A stretch of DNA of 63,660 bases from Planctomyces sp. SH-PL62 (GTDB taxonomy: Bacteria; Planctomycetota; Planctomycetia; Planctomycetales; Planctomycetaceae), in the NCBI GenBank assembly GCA_945893045.1, contig CAMDEA010000025.1:1-63660 (forward strand), given 5' to 3'. The notes under the pieces are model-generated. The model was not told the DNA's origin and searched no databases. It worked only from the letters and a program-made list of their open reading frames with translations. The stretch's first letter is position 1. The number at the start of each line of letters is the position of its first letter. The position numbers and the translations under genes were made by a program. Below are positions 50,901 to 59,152 of the stretch, in pieces.

Positions 50901-52424
50901 AGCCTGGTGCTGTCAGCCGCATCGTCGAACACCAGTTTGATTCCGAATGCCAGCATCCGCCTGGGAGGCAGCGGAGCCAATCGGACCATTACGCTGAATC
51001 CCGTTGCCAATCAATCCGGGACAACGACGATCACTCTGAGAGTTCGTGATGGCAGCGGAGCCATCACGTCCGAGACGTTCGTCGTCACCGTGAATGCCGT
51101 CAATGACGCACCGACAATCTCGAACGTGGCGAATCAAACGATCGACGAAGACAAATCCACCAGCGTGCTCAACTTCACGATTCGTGATGTGGACAATCTC
51201 GCCGGCAGCTTGGTGGTCACGGCGACGTCGTCGAACCTCGATCTCGTTCCGCTCGGCAACATCGTTCTGGGAGGCAGCGGCTTGAATCGCAGCATCAAGG
51301 TCACGCCACTGCCGAATCAATTCGGAGCGACGACGATCACCTTGACCGTGACAGACCCCAGCGGAGCCAGCAGCAGCGATCCTTTCCTGCTGACGGTGCG
51401 GTCGGTGAATGATGCACCGGCAGTTGTTCCGGCTACGTTTTCTGTGCCAGAGAACACGACCAACGGAACGCTCGTGGGAACGGTCTCAGCGACGGATTTG
51501 GATGTGGGCGACACGGTGACCGCGTTCGCGATCACGGCAGGAAATCTGGGCAATGCGTTCGCGATCGACAGCACTGGGAAGATCACCGTCAAAGACGCGA
51601 CGAAGCTCGACTTTGAAGCGAAGCCCACCTACACGCTGACGGTGAGGGCCACGGACAATCACGTTGCTTCGGGCCTTGGCACGGTGACGGTGAATGTCGG
51701 CGACATCACCTTCGATCCAATCGTCATGCTGGGTGAAACGGCCAATTCTGTCGTGGTGTCGCGAGTCGGCAGCAATCTCGTGGTCCGCAGCGGAGCCGTG
51801 AACTTGACGGCTCCGGTGAGACTCGAAGATGTCGGCGTGTTGACGATCATCGGGGGAGCCGCCGCCGATTCGGTGACGCTCGATGCGTCGCTGAATGCGA
51901 CCGGAGGTGTGACGACGAATCGCTTCGCAGGTTCGGTCGTCTTCCAAGGCAATGGCGGCGATGACGTGTTGGCTGCTCACAATCTGAATGCGGCGATTGA
52001 AGTGAACTTTGCTGGCGGCGCAGGCAACGACATCGCGATGGGTGGTGCGGGAAATGACACGCTCGATGGCGGTGAAGGCCGCGATCTGCTCATCGGAGGC
52101 GTGGGAGTCGATGTCGTCAGCGGAGGTGACGGCGAAGACATCCTGATCGGCGGCACGAGCACGCTCAGCGGAAACTCCGCCGCCTTGAACGCGGTCATGG
52201 CCGAATGGACCGACCTCACCAAGAGCTATGCCGACCGCGTTCTGCATCTCAGCAGCGGTGGGGCCGGCAGTGCGAACGGCACGACGCGGCTCAACCGTAC
52301 AACGGTCAGGAATGACTCGAACGCCGCCGACTCATTGAACGGCAATGCCGAACTGGATTGGTTCTTCCAGTCCGCCAACGACGTGCTGGATGCGATCGTC
52401 GGCGAAATCCGGACGGCGATTTGA
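44958..52424 (+). CDS. Giant exported adhesin: SdrD-like, vWA, cadherin-like and RTX repeats
   Basis: A 2488-residue surface or secreted protein. The N-terminus is basic and contains AAELLEAKLLLVGD, resembling the LE-x-R-x-LL export motif of planctomycete giant proteins. Residues about 47-780 hold around eight SdrD B/Cna-B-like domains (GTLLHDANGNGVKETGEEGL). A vWA domain follows near 835-1200 with the metal site FLLFDDTGSF (DxTxS). Then come VNDAP-type cadherin-like repeats, including four exact 94-residue tandem units (49017-50144), a cadherin-like segment near 2150 (FSVPENTTNGTLVGTVSATD), and RTX-type calcium repeats (GGAGNDTLDGG) near 2355-2400. The end, LDAIVGEIRTAI, is a tail seen in other planctomycete giants. 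Calcium-dependent adhesion is the likely role. AGGAG five bases before 44958 fixes the start. Confidence 0.88.
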   Translation: MMNLKTQWLKSVLTKCRRSRSRRALRPNVSQRHAAELLEAKLLLVGDIAGTLLHDANGNGVKETGEEGLVGWTVFLDSNLNGSFDVGEPSTITNAGGDYLFTELTPGPQTVYEVLQPGWAPGTGLADHITLDVIDETEVKADFFNVIAEVGDIKGTAWRDFNGDGLRATDPVTGAFTDNALAGWTIYLDTNNNRAFDLGEASRITDTNGGYAFHSVPSGSQYVAEVLPTGWEASRGFDFQVHITVTTGNESVVDFSNLTPEASDVSGTVFNDLDGNGLRAPTEPALSGWQIYVDLNEDGSLTTGEPVTTSAADGSYTLFAVPRGIQMISQVPDAHWRTNSPAGGTFTIDVLNGVMLTGYDFANEERIGTLSGTLWNDFNGDGVRAVSDVALTGWTVFLDGNHNGLADETEPTRTTDADGRYSFVGLPEGSVTVAEIVPTGWEPSPAFAASVNATISTGTVTTVDFANLQPVPSTINGTIFNDMNADGHRATNPTTGAFTEPALAGWQVFVDLNNDGLLTTGEPVATSDADGNYSLTGVPHGTRKIVEVPNSNFVTTAPVGGRYTINVLNGVTIGGYDFGNQERSDATIRGTVYADADHDGVRDVGERGLAGITVFLDLDDDGVLDDGESRLVTSDDLYYTPGTDEAGTYAFKHLAGGTYKLREIVPIELSSTPVSEAEHLVTIGGAEDKAVDSGNVFRPNEIHGVKFEDANGNHLRDAGEVGIGGSTIYIDLDRDNLFDAGEPSTITAADGSYAFTGLTPDAYVVRELESSGYEQTFPTTTDGTLWPTGTSNPASGNVTPTSITASLANGQTHRETVSLTLPGSGGVTNLVDVFLLFDDTGSFTANSPIVRAAFPQIISTLTTALPGIDFGFGVARFEEYANFAAENATGRPFVLNSPIVASSTAGFSTAIQAALDRTAPGYGGDGPETLIEALFQTVTGLGFDGNNNGTFSDSGAAGLVSTQLTPGASGDVPSFASYTVDASGSAVPAAGSLGGAGFRAGALPIILAATDIGLAYQPKGETSIVGVSGVTLPVSALTQNSRATTPFNYGAGIQETITGLNALGALVIGLGTNPDLGTDPRADLSAIARLTGAINNSADTIVNGTAAPIAPGDPFYFQISSGFGPSVANGVVSAIQNAVTNIAVNMTVKASDPRVRITNYTGTIANVGAGQTATFDIEFTGDGRPHRFDLQFIREGTNVVLGSIPVVLGTPIPGSGYEFEDLVEGEIELASDFGSRSLSAVVPNVAPSFVAGVNESVLEDVGTQTVSAWATSISAGPVSESGQTVDFVVTNDNASLFSVAPAIAADGTLTYTPAANANGSATITVSLHDNGGIAGGGVDTSASQTFTITVNAVNDAPTATDGSATTDEDTAATGTLSATDIDSAALTFSLVDTTNAHGTVSITDATTGAFSYTPEANFNGTASFTFVANDGSVDSNIGTVTITVNAVNDAPTASDGSLTTNEDTATTGTLAAADIDSATLAFSLVDTTNAHGTVTITDPATGTFSYTPDANFNGLASFTFVANDGTLDSNISTVTITVNAVNDVSTTNEVSLITDEDTAATGLLSASDIDSAALTFSLVDTTSAHGTVTITDAVTGAFSYAPDVNFNGSANFTFVANDGTVDSNVGTVTITVNAANDAPAASDGSLTTNEDTATTGTLSATDIDGATLAFSLVDTTNAHGTVTITDPATGTFSYTPDANFNGLASFTFVANDGTVDSNIGIVTITVNAVNDAPSFTKGADRTGSLSGVAQTVAHWATGISGGPADEAGQPVNFLVSTNNDALFSVLPVISADGTLTYTLVNNATGSAMVSVRLHDNGGIADGGVATSEPQTLVISAVNRVPTFVKGANQTVLEDTGAKTVIGWATSISAGPNELAQVVNFLVTTNNNGLFSQLPVLSATGTMTYTAAPNANGSAIVTVRAHDNGGTTNGGVDTSAPQTFTITVQAMNDLPTISAMADITTDEDISTGAIAVTISDVETAANSLVLSAASSNTSLIPNASIRLGGSGANRTITLNPVANQSGTTTITLRVRDGSGAITSETFVVTVNAVNDAPTISNVANQTIDEDKSTSVLNFTIRDVDNLAGSLVVTATSSNLDLVPLGNIVLGGSGLNRSIKVTPLPNQFGATTITLTVTDPSGASSSDPFLLTVRSVNDAPAVVPATFSVPENTTNGTLVGTVSATDLDVGDTVTAFAITAGNLGNAFAIDSTGKITVKDATKLDFEAKPTYTLTVRATDNHVASGLGTVTVNVGDITFDPIVMLGETANSVVVSRVGSNLVVRSGAVNLTAPVRLEDVGVLTIIGGAAADSVTLDASLNATGGVTTNRFAGSVVFQGNGGDDVLAAHNLNAAIEVNFAGGAGNDIAMGGAGNDTLDGGEGRDLLIGGVGVDVVSGGDGEDILIGGTSTLSGNSAALNAVMAEWTDLTKSYADRVLHLSSGGAGSANGTTRLNRTTVRNDSNAADSLNGNAELDWFFQSANDVLDAIVGEIRTAI
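49017..50144 (+). repeat. Four tandem 282-bp repeats coding for cadherin-like domains
   Basis: The codons for NDAP or its equivalent start at 49017, 49299, 49581 and 49863, with the next at 50145: exactly 282 bases (94 residues) each time. Units 2 and 4 are nearly identical across the segment coding TDPATGTFSYTPDANFNGL, closer to each other than to units 1 and 3, which suggests duplication of a two-unit block. Confidence 0.85.
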
Positions 52425-52445
52425 GATCGCCAGCCGCCAGATGGG

Positions 52446-52500
52446 AGGGCGAAGCTCCCGCCGAGCCGTGTGACGGACGGCTCGGCGGTAGCCTCGCCCT
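52446..52500. terminator. Inverted repeat just after the adhesin gene
   Basis: Arms 52446-52469 (AGGGCGAAGCTCCCGCCGAG...) and 52477-52500 pair at 22 of 24 positions with a seven-base loop, starting 22 bases after the stop. It is placed as a terminator, but belongs to the same kind of palindromes as elsewhere. Confidence 0.5.
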
Positions 52501-52561
52501 AGGGTGAGGCAAAGTCGGTGTTGATGATGGCAAGTGATCGGGCGGGATTCGTTTCGCGGTC

Positions 52562-52761
52562 TTGGCCCCAACGGGGTCAGACTCGAAAGCCCAGGGCATC
52601 GCCCTGGGTTGGCGATTCGTCACAGTCTCGGAAGCCCTGAAGGGGCGTCACTCGCCCGAACTTCCAACGAGTTGCGCCCCGTTGGGGCTTGGCGTCGGCG
52701 GTCGGCACTCAAACCCAGGGCTAAGCGCCCTGGGCTTTCGAGTCTTGCCCCATTGGGGCAA
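52562..52761. repeat. 200-bp palindromic element with nested hairpins
   Basis: Arms 52562-52610 and 52712-52761 are long inverted repeats containing internal hairpins of their own (CCCAGGGCATCGCCCTGGG on the left, CCCAGGGCTAAGCGCCCTGGG-like on the right) plus short CCCCAACGGGG-type palindromes. The 100-base core also contains GCCCCGTTGGGGC. It codes for nothing evident and looks like a composite non-autonomous element. Confidence 0.6.
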
Positions 52762-52991
52762 AGACGCAAAACAAATCACACCCGATTTCAGTTCCGAAAG
52801 GCATTCCGCAAGCCCAAGTTTTCATCACCTGAGCCTCGCCCTCCCTTTCGCTTGCTGAGTTTTCGCTTATCCGGCCGCATCTCCGAGTCCGTCGCTGGCG
52901 GGAATGCGATAGTGTCCTGTCAGGCGGGCTGCCGGGCCTCATGTCGAGGTTTGGAGTTGTCGCCGGGAATTCACCGGACGTCGGCACTGTC

Positions 52992-53636
52992 ATGGTCAGG
53001 ATTCGTGTCTTCTTGGTGGACGATCACGCGGTCTTGCGGGCCGGCTTGCGCTTGCTGCTGAACGCTCAGGCGGACCTGGAGGTTGTCGGCGAAGCGGGAA
53101 CGATCCGCGAGGCGCTCGTCGCCATTCGTGAATGCTCGCCCGATGTGGTCTGCCTGGATTGGTCGTTGCGTGGCGAAAGCGGACTGACTTTGTTGGAGAA
53201 TCTGCGATCTCAAATGTCGAACGTGAAAGTCGTCGTGCTGACCATGCACGACGACCCGGCGTACTTGCATCAGGCGATGCAATGCGGTGCGTCCGCCTTT
53301 GTGGTGAAGCAGGCGGCGGAAGCGGAATTGCTGACGGCGATTCGCGCGGTGCATCAAGGTCGCACCTTCGTCAGCCTGCCCCTGAGTCCGGCGAACGCCA
53401 AGTCGCTCACCAATCCCGGCTCGGCGAGCCGTCCAGCGTTGCTCAGCACTCGCGAACAGAGTGTGTTGTTGGGCCTCGCCGGCGGTCACACCAACAAAGA
53501 GATCGCCGAGCAACTGGACCTCAGCGTGAAGACCGTGGAGACGTATCGCTCGCGGTTGCTCGGAAAGCTCGAACTGCGGACGCGGTCGGAGTTGGTGCAA
53601 TACGCCTTGGAGCACGGCCTTTTGAAAAAGACCTGA
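52992..53636 (+). CDS. NarL/LuxR-family response regulator
   Basis: A 214-residue two-component regulator starting at MVRIRVFLVDDHAVLR. The receiver has the acidic pair at 10-11, phospho-acceptor D56 (CLDWSL) and the conserved Lys in FVVKQAAE. The C-terminal LuxR helix-turn-helix (LSTREQSVLLGLAGGHTNKE, LDLSVKTVETYRSRLLGKL) binds DNA. No kinase gene adjoins it, so it is an orphan; it closely resembles the regulator at 60.2 kb, whose kinase might serve both. Lying between two giant surface-protein genes, it could regulate them (inference). A start at 52941 is possible but leads through non-conserved sequence. Confidence 0.9.
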   Translation: MVRIRVFLVDDHAVLRAGLRLLLNAQADLEVVGEAGTIREALVAIRECSPDVVCLDWSLRGESGLTLLENLRSQMSNVKVVVLTMHDDPAYLHQAMQCGASAFVVKQAAEAELLTAIRAVHQGRTFVSLPLSPANAKSLTNPGSASRPALLSTREQSVLLGLAGGHTNKEIAEQLDLSVKTVETYRSRLLGKLELRTRSELVQYALEHGLLKKT

Positions 53637-53937
53637 GTGATTGGTGTCGAGATTGTTCAGGGCTGAGTCGGCCGCAGTGCGGGTCGGAATCGAGACCTGA
53701 CATTCCTCTCAGGGAGTTCACTGACAAGCAAACGAAAGATTACGCGAAGCCCTGATACCGAGTGCTTGCTCGGAGTCCTATCGTGACGCACCCTTGAAAA
53801 CCCTTCCCATGAGACATCCTCAACTCACATCGTGATCGCGAATGGACATGACGCACGTTCGCGAGTTTTGACCTGTGCCGGCCGAGAAGCCTGTCGCATC
53901 TTGGCCATGATCTATCACCCATGATTTGGAGAACGCC
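53637..53937. other. Intergenic region before the RTX protein
   Basis: About 300 bases with no gene or clear repeat; expected to hold the promoter of the RTX gene. GGAG at 53928-53931, six bases before ATG 53938, is the ribosome site. Confidence 0.4.
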
Positions 53938-56883
53938 ATGTTGTTGAAGCCGTTTTTTGGAAAGTTGTTCGCTCGATCCACTCGTAAAGCTCGTCGTCGT
54001 GTGCGCGGCGCGGCGGTGCGTGTTGAGGCGTGTGAGTCGCGAGCGATGCTCAGCGTGACGAACTCATTCGCGGCGGGTGCTCTCGCCGTGACGGGAACCG
54101 GGGCGGATGCGATCACGATTGGAGCGACGCTGGGAACGGACGGCACAACGACAGTCGTCAGCATCAACGGTACGGGGACGACGATCGCGGCGGCGGATGT
54201 CACGTCGCTGACGGTCACGGGCGGAACGGGAGCGAATCGCATCGACCTGACCGGCGTGTCGGTCGCGACCGGGTTCACTTTTCTGGCCGGTGTCACGGTG
54301 AACGGCGGCAACGGCAACGACACGATTCTCGGCAGCGATTTGGCGGAGAGCCTGCTGGGCGGTGCCGGGAACGACAGCATCGTGGGGAATGGAGGCAACG
54401 ACATCGAACGGGGCGGAATCGGCAACGACCTGCTCAGCGGCGATGCCGGAGATGACGATCTCTTCGGCGACGATGGCAACGACACCGCCACTGGCGGAGC
54501 GGGAATCGATGAGTTGTCGGGCGGGAATCAAAACGATTCGCTCAGCGGCGGTGACGACAACGACACGCTCAGCGGCGGTGGGGGCAACGATGTGCTCGGC
54601 GGTGGCAACAACGATGATTCGCTCAGCGGTGGAGCGGGCAACGATGTGCTCAATGGCGATGCGGGGGCCGACGACTTGCTCGGCGACGATGGCAATGACA
54701 CGGCGAACGGCGGCGAAGGGGCTGACGATCTGATTGGCGGAAATCAGAACGATCAGCTCAACGGTGGAGCGGGTAGCGACACCGCTCATGGTGGAGCGGG
54801 CAACGATGTCTTGAATGGCGATGCTGGAGACGATGACCTCTTTGGCGACGACGGCAACGACACGGCCAGCGGCGGCGCGGGTTTGGACGACCTGGAAGGG
54901 GGCAATCAGAACGACTCGCTCAGCGGCGGCGATGACGATGACCAGATCGCCGGTGGATCTGGCAATGACAGGCTGCTTGGCGGTGGTGGTGACGATGATC
55001 TCAACGGCGACGCGGGGAGTGACCGGTTGCAAGGTGACGACGGAGCGGACGATCTCGATGGCGGCACGGACTCCGACACGCTCGTTGGTGGAGCGGGCAA
55101 CGATACGGAAGCCGGCGGACTCGGCCGCGATAGTCTGGTCGGCGATGACGGTAACGACTCGCTGAGCGGTGATGGTGATCGCGACACGATCAGCGGCGGA
55201 GCGGGTGACGATGACCTGCTCGGCGGTGGCGATAACGATTTGCTCAACGGTGATGGCGGAGCCGACGATCTCTTTGGTGAAGACGGTGCGGACACGCTCA
55301 ACGGTGGAACGGACGACGATCACGCGAGCGGTGGGCTCGGCAACGACAGCCTGAGTGGCGGCACGGGCAACGATGATCTCGACGGCGACGACGGGAATGA
55401 TCGCTTGAAGGGCGAAGTCGGAAACGACACGCTTGGCGGTGGTGCGAATGACGACTTGCTGACCGGCGGAATCGGTGACGATTCGCTGGATGGCGGCTCG
55501 GGCCGCGACAACGAGACGGGCGACGATGGCAACGATGTGCTCAATGGGGGTGACGACAAAGACACGCTCAGTGGCGGCAATGGCAACGATGATCTCGATG
55601 GCGATCTCGGCGACGATTCGCTCAATGGCGATGCCGGCGACGACGACATCAATGGCGATGACGGCATCGACGCGATCAATGGCGGACTTGGCAATGACTC
55701 GCTGCTGGGAGGCGCGGGCAACGACCGCATCTTCGGTGGCATCGGCCTGGATTCGCTCGATGGACAAGGGGGCCGCGATAGTCTCAGCGGAGATGACGGC
55801 GACGATTCACTGCGCGGCGGCGATGACAACGACACCGTCAGCGGCGGCAAAGGGAACGACGACCTGTTCGGCGACCTGGGCGACGACTCGCTCAACGGAG
55901 ATGCCGGCAACGATGACGTGAGTGGCGATGATGGCAACGACGCGATCAACGGTGGCACCGATAACGACATCGTGCATGGCGGCCGAGGCAATGACCGGCT
56001 GCGCGGCGACGCGGGTGACGACGATGTGGATGGCGGCGACGACGATGACGACCTCGACGGCGGACTCGGCGACGATCACGTTCGCGGTGGCGTCGGGGCC
56101 GATCGAGTGAATGGGGGCCGCGGTCGCGATATTCACGAATCGGATGACGATGACATTGGGGACGATCACGGCGGCGATGACGACGTGCTGGAAGACGCGC
56201 TGACGTTCGCCTCGACACTGACGCCGCTCGCTGGAGTGATCGGTGTTGTCGGCCACGCGGAATACGGCGTGTCGCTCGGCACCGAAATCGAGACGGAGTT
56301 TGAACTCGAAATCGAAGGGGCGGCGGCCGGAACCTACAACGTGCTGGTCGATGGCGTGAATGTCGGCCAGTTGGTCGTAGACAACCTGGGCCGAGGCAAA
56401 CTCAAGCTGAAGTCCGACCCGGATGTCGATGAAGTCGCGCTGCCGGCGAACTTCCCGAACGTGTCCGAAGGGAGCACGATCCTCGTGCAAGGTCTGATGC
56501 AGGGGACGTTCGGAGCCGCGGCCTCCGGAGTTGTCGGCGGTGACGGAGAGACGGAAGGAGAATTCGAGTCTTCGCTGACCGGCGCGACCAGCGCGGTCGG
56601 TTCCGCGAGTTACTCGGTGTCGATCGACAGCAATGTCGAGAAAGAGTTTGAAGTCGAAGTCGAAGACGCGGCCGACGGGACGTACAACCTGCTCGTCGGT
56701 GGCGTGAATGTCGGCACGATCACGGTCGCGGACGGCGAAGGCAAAGTGAAGTTCTCGACCGATCCGCGTTTCGATCGCGGAGAACTGCTATTGCCGAACA
56801 ACTTCCCGGACGTCGCCAACGGAGTGACCGTCGCGATCGAAGGCTTGGTCAACGGCACGTTCGCCGAAGTTATCGGGGTGTGA
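53938..56883 (+). CDS. RTX-type calcium-binding repeat protein
   Basis: A 981-residue extracellular protein. The basic N-terminus ends [13 protein letters not shown], a variant of the planctomycete LE-x-R-x-L export motif. Residues about 120-735 are an uninterrupted run of GGxGNDxLxG nonapeptide repeats forming a calcium-bound parallel beta roll, exceptionally long. A Asp-rich break ([16 protein letters not shown]) leads to two tandem domains of about 110 residues sharing [19 protein letters not shown] and [15 protein letters not shown]. Type I-like export is usual for RTX proteins but the transporter is not evident nearby. The TTG upstream is in frame, but ATG 53938 has the better ribosome site. 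A structural or adhesive surface role is likely. Confidence 0.88.
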   Translation: MLLKPFFGKLFARSTRKARRRVRGAAVRVEACESRAMLSVTNSFAAGALAVTGTGADAITIGATLGTDGTTTVVSINGTGTTIAAADVTSLTVTGGTGANRIDLTGVSVATGFTFLAGVTVNGGNGNDTILGSDLAESLLGGAGNDSIVGNGGNDIERGGIGNDLLSGDAGDDDLFGDDGNDTATGGAGIDELSGGNQNDSLSGGDDNDTLSGGGGNDVLGGGNNDDSLSGGAGNDVLNGDAGADDLLGDDGNDTANGGEGADDLIGGNQNDQLNGGAGSDTAHGGAGNDVLNGDAGDDDLFGDDGNDTASGGAGLDDLEGGNQNDSLSGGDDDDQIAGGSGNDRLLGGGGDDDLNGDAGSDRLQGDDGADDLDGGTDSDTLVGGAGNDTEAGGLGRDSLVGDDGNDSLSGDGDRDTISGGAGDDDLLGGGDNDLLNGDGGADDLFGEDGADTLNGGTDDDHASGGLGNDSLSGGTGNDDLDGDDGNDRLKGEVGNDTLGGGANDDLLTGGIGDDSLDGGSGRDNETGDDGNDVLNGGDDKDTLSGGNGNDDLDGDLGDDSLNGDAGDDDINGDDGIDAINGGLGNDSLLGGAGNDRIFGGIGLDSLDGQGGRDSLSGDDGDDSLRGGDDNDTVSGGKGNDDLFGDLGDDSLNGDAGNDDVSGDDGNDAINGGTDNDIVHGGRGNDRLRGDAGDDDVDGGDDDDDLDGGLGDDHVRGGVGADRVNGGRGRDIHESDDDDIGDDHGGDDDVLEDALTFASTLTPLAGVIGVVGHAEYGVSLGTEIETEFELEIEGAAAGTYNVLVDGVNVGQLVVDNLGRGKLKLKSDPDVDEVALPANFPNVSEGSTILVQGLMQGTFGAAASGVVGGDGETEGEFESSLTGATSAVGSASYSVSIDSNVEKEFEVEVEDAADGTYNLLVGGVNVGTITVADGEGKVKFSTDPRFDRGELLLPNNFPDVANGVTVAIEGLVNGTFAEVIGV

Positions 56884-56894
56884 TCGATCCATTG

Positions 56895-56952
56895 GGCGTC
56901 GGCCCCCGGACAACGGATCAAACTCGTCCGGGGGCTGACGCCGCTCGGTTCG
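56895..56952. terminator. CCCCCGGA-type palindrome after the RTX gene
   Basis: GGCGTCGGCCCCCGGAC at 56895-56911 pairs with 56936-56952 with one mismatch. It begins 11 bases after the RTX stop and ends 34 bases before the next start. Its arms match those at 59076-59147, showing a repeated family. Confidence 0.55.
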
Positions 56953-56986
56953 CCATGAATCGAATTGATCGTTCGGACAAACCACG

Positions 56987-57664
56987 ATGGCCCGCTTGCT
57001 TGTTGTCGAAGATCAGAAGGCATTGCTGCTCAGCCTGCAAAAAGGGCTGGAGGAGGAGGGGCACGAAGTGCTCACGGCGATCTGCGGCAGCGAGGCGTAT
57101 CTGATCGGCAAACGTGAGCCGTTGGACGCGATCATTCTTGATTTGATGCTGCCGGACGGGAGTGGGCTGGACACGATGCGGCGTCTGCGCGACGAGGGAT
57201 TCGTGAAGCCGATCCTGATCGTCACGGCGCGCGACTCGCTGGAAGACCGCGTGATCGGCTTGGACAGCGGCGCGGACGATTACATCGTCAATCCGTTCGC
57301 GTTCGCGGAATTGCTGGCTCGGCTGCGGGCACTCTTGCGGCGGAACTTCGTCGCCAACGAGACCGTGCTGCGTTACGACAACTTGGAATTCGATCTGTTG
57401 GCTCGCGCGGTGAAGCGGGGCGGCGAAGTCATCGAACTGACGCGGCGGCAGTTTGAATTGCTGGAGTACCTGCTGCGGCATAAAGAAGAGATCGTCACGC
57501 GCGAGATGCTGGCTCGCGACGTGTGGAAGGCGGCGACCGCGACTTGGACCAACGTCATCGAAGTCCAGATGAATCAACTGCGGAAGCGGGTCGAGCGTGA
57601 CGGTTGGAAGCCGATCATTCACACCGTGCGCGGCGAAGGCTATCGGCTGGGGGACGAGGCATGA
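56987..57664 (+). CDS. OmpR/PhoB-family response regulator with altered Lys site
   Basis: A 225-residue regulator. The receiver has E8-D9, phospho-acceptor D52 (IILDLMLPDG) and T80. The normally invariant lysine of the K-P-F motif is replaced: DDYIVNPF gives Asn at 102 (codon AAT). That lysine contacts the phosphoryl group, so activation may be weakened or phosphate-independent. The winged-helix domain (ELTRRQFELLEYLLRHKEEI, VIEVQMNQLRKRVERDGW, IHTVRGEGYRL) is complete. Its stop overlaps the histidine kinase start in ATGA, so the two form a coupled pair. The upstream palindrome isolates it from the RTX gene. Confidence 0.92.
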   Translation: MARLLVVEDQKALLLSLQKGLEEEGHEVLTAICGSEAYLIGKREPLDAIILDLMLPDGSGLDTMRRLRDEGFVKPILIVTARDSLEDRVIGLDSGADDYIVNPFAFAELLARLRALLRRNFVANETVLRYDNLEFDLLARAVKRGGEVIELTRRQFELLEYLLRHKEEIVTREMLARDVWKAATATWTNVIEVQMNQLRKRVERDGWKPIIHTVRGEGYRLGDEA

Positions 57665-59061
57665 TCGGTCTCTCCTCAAAAAACTGGAGCATTCGTTGGC
57701 GGCTGACGATTTGGAACGCGGTCGTGCTCACCGTGATTGGCGTGGCCTTCAGCGTGATGATGCTGGCGATGGTGCATCGGCATTTGATCGCGCGAGCGGA
57801 CTTGGCGCTCAACGATGAAATTCGCGAGCTGATCGAAGAGATCAACTTCTATCCCGATACCGACAACCTGGGGCAGCAACTTGCGAAACGGTACGACGTG
57901 CATTTCGACTATCACTTTCAGGTGTTGGCAGAGGATGGCCGGCCACTGTTTCGCAGCCGGTTCTTGACGAACATCTCACTTCCCGCCCCTGGCAAAGCCG
58001 GTGAGTTGCGCGGTCAAGTGTTTGAAGACCTGATGCTGCCGAATCTCGGCCGGCATCGCCTGTTGTCGATGGCGATGCGGGATTCGCAGTCGCGGCCGAT
58101 GCTGCTGCAAGTGCTCCGGTCACGAGCGGCGCTCGATCAAGAGTTTCAGTCGTACATTTGGATGGTGCTGACGCTCGGCCCGCTGGCGGTTCTGGTGGCG
58201 GTCGGAGCGGGATACGCGCTCGCGCGCGGAGCACTTGCGCCGATCAAGAAGATCGCGGCGACTGCCGAACGCATCTCGGCCGAGAAGCTCACCGCGCGCG
58301 TTGTTGCTCCAAATCCCAACGACGAGTTGGGACGGCTCGCGGCGACGCTCAATCAGACGTTCGATCGGCTGCAACGCTCGATCAACGAGATGCGGCAGTT
58401 CACCGCCGATGCCGCTCACGAACTCCGTTCGCCGTTGGCCGTCATGCGAACCGAGGCGGAGGTCGCGCTCCGCAGTGCGCGATCCGTTGAGGAATATCGT
58501 CACGTCATCGAAGTCACGCTCGAAGAGGTCACGCGACTGGCGGAAACCGTCGATCAACTGCTGACGCTTAGCCGGCACGACTCCGGGATCGACATCGGAT
58601 TCCGCGAAGAAGTGCCGCTCGATGCGTTGCTGGGTGATGTCGCCGAGAAGTTTCGCATTGTCGCGCAGGAGAAAGGGCTGACCTTCGATGTCGCGCCGCT
58701 GCCCCCTTGGAACGTGCAAGGGGATGACATCCGGCTCAGCCAGTTGTTCTTCAATCTGCTCGACAACGCGATGAAGTACACGCCGCGCGGCGGACACGTC
58801 GCAATCCAGGCCGAGACGAACGGCCAATTTGCCAAGTTCATCATCGAAGACACTGGCATCGGCATCCCCGCCGAGCACCTGCCGCATCTCTTCAAGCGTT
58901 TTTACCGAGTCGACCACTCGCGCAACCGAGCCTTCGGCGGCACGGGCCTGGGGCTCGCGATCTGCAAGTCGATCGTCGAAGCCCATCACGGAAAAATCGA
59001 AGTCACAAGCCAACCCAGCCTCGGCACGAGGTTCACCGTCACCCTTCCTGGCAAGCCATAA
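57661..59061 (+). CDS. HAMP-type sensor histidine kinase
   Basis: A 466-residue membrane kinase with transmembrane helices at about 16-38 and 166-188 enclosing a periplasmic sensor of about 125 residues. A HAMP linker (about 189-245) precedes the dimerisation domain FTADAAHELRSPLAVMRTE, with phospho-acceptor His253. The ATPase part has the N box FNLLDNAMKYTPRGG, G1 box EDTGIGIPAEHL and G2 box GGTGLGLAICKSIVEAH. It should phosphorylate the OmpR-type regulator with which it overlaps by four bases. The stimulus is not known. All catalytic motifs are present, so the unusual site is in the partner. Confidence 0.93.
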   Translation: MIGLSSKNWSIRWRLTIWNAVVLTVIGVAFSVMMLAMVHRHLIARADLALNDEIRELIEEINFYPDTDNLGQQLAKRYDVHFDYHFQVLAEDGRPLFRSRFLTNISLPAPGKAGELRGQVFEDLMLPNLGRHRLLSMAMRDSQSRPMLLQVLRSRAALDQEFQSYIWMVLTLGPLAVLVAVGAGYALARGALAPIKKIAATAERISAEKLTARVVAPNPNDELGRLAATLNQTFDRLQRSINEMRQFTADAAHELRSPLAVMRTEAEVALRSARSVEEYRHVIEVTLEEVTRLAETVDQLLTLSRHDSGIDIGFREEVPLDALLGDVAEKFRIVAQEKGLTFDVAPLPPWNVQGDDIRLSQLFFNLLDNAMKYTPRGGHVAIQAETNGQFAKFIIEDTGIGIPAEHLPHLFKRFYRVDHSRNRAFGGTGLGLAICKSIVEAHHGKIEVTSQPSLGTRFTVTLPGKP

Positions 59062-59075
59062 CCAACCGACAACCT

Positions 59076-59147
59076 GGCGAGCCGGAGGGCGTCAGCCCCC
59101 GGACAACCGCGCGTCAATGTCCGGGGGCTAACGCCCTCCGGCTCGCC
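59076..59147. terminator. Palindrome between the histidine kinase and DUF1559 genes
   Basis: Arms 59076-59103 (GGCGAGCCGGAGGGCGTCAG...) and 59120-59147 pair with one mismatch over 28 bases and a 16-base loop. It starts 14 bases after the kinase stop, a terminator-like place; it shares its arm sequence with the 56.9-kb palindrome. Confidence 0.6.
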
Positions 59148-59152
59148 TGCGA

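Larger units (their letters stand above)
52425..52991. other. Repeat-rich intergenic region
   Basis: These 567 bases between the adhesin and the response regulator hold no convincing gene. They contain one 55-bp and one 200-bp palindromic element and then about 230 bases that include any promoter of the regulator. Confidence 0.5.

Noticed and set aside
54064..55767. Long open frame on the minus strand opposite the RTX gene
   Set aside because: It is the mirror of the GGxGxD repeats; its sequence is a Val/Ile/Ala-rich repeat of the same period with no domain or start signal.
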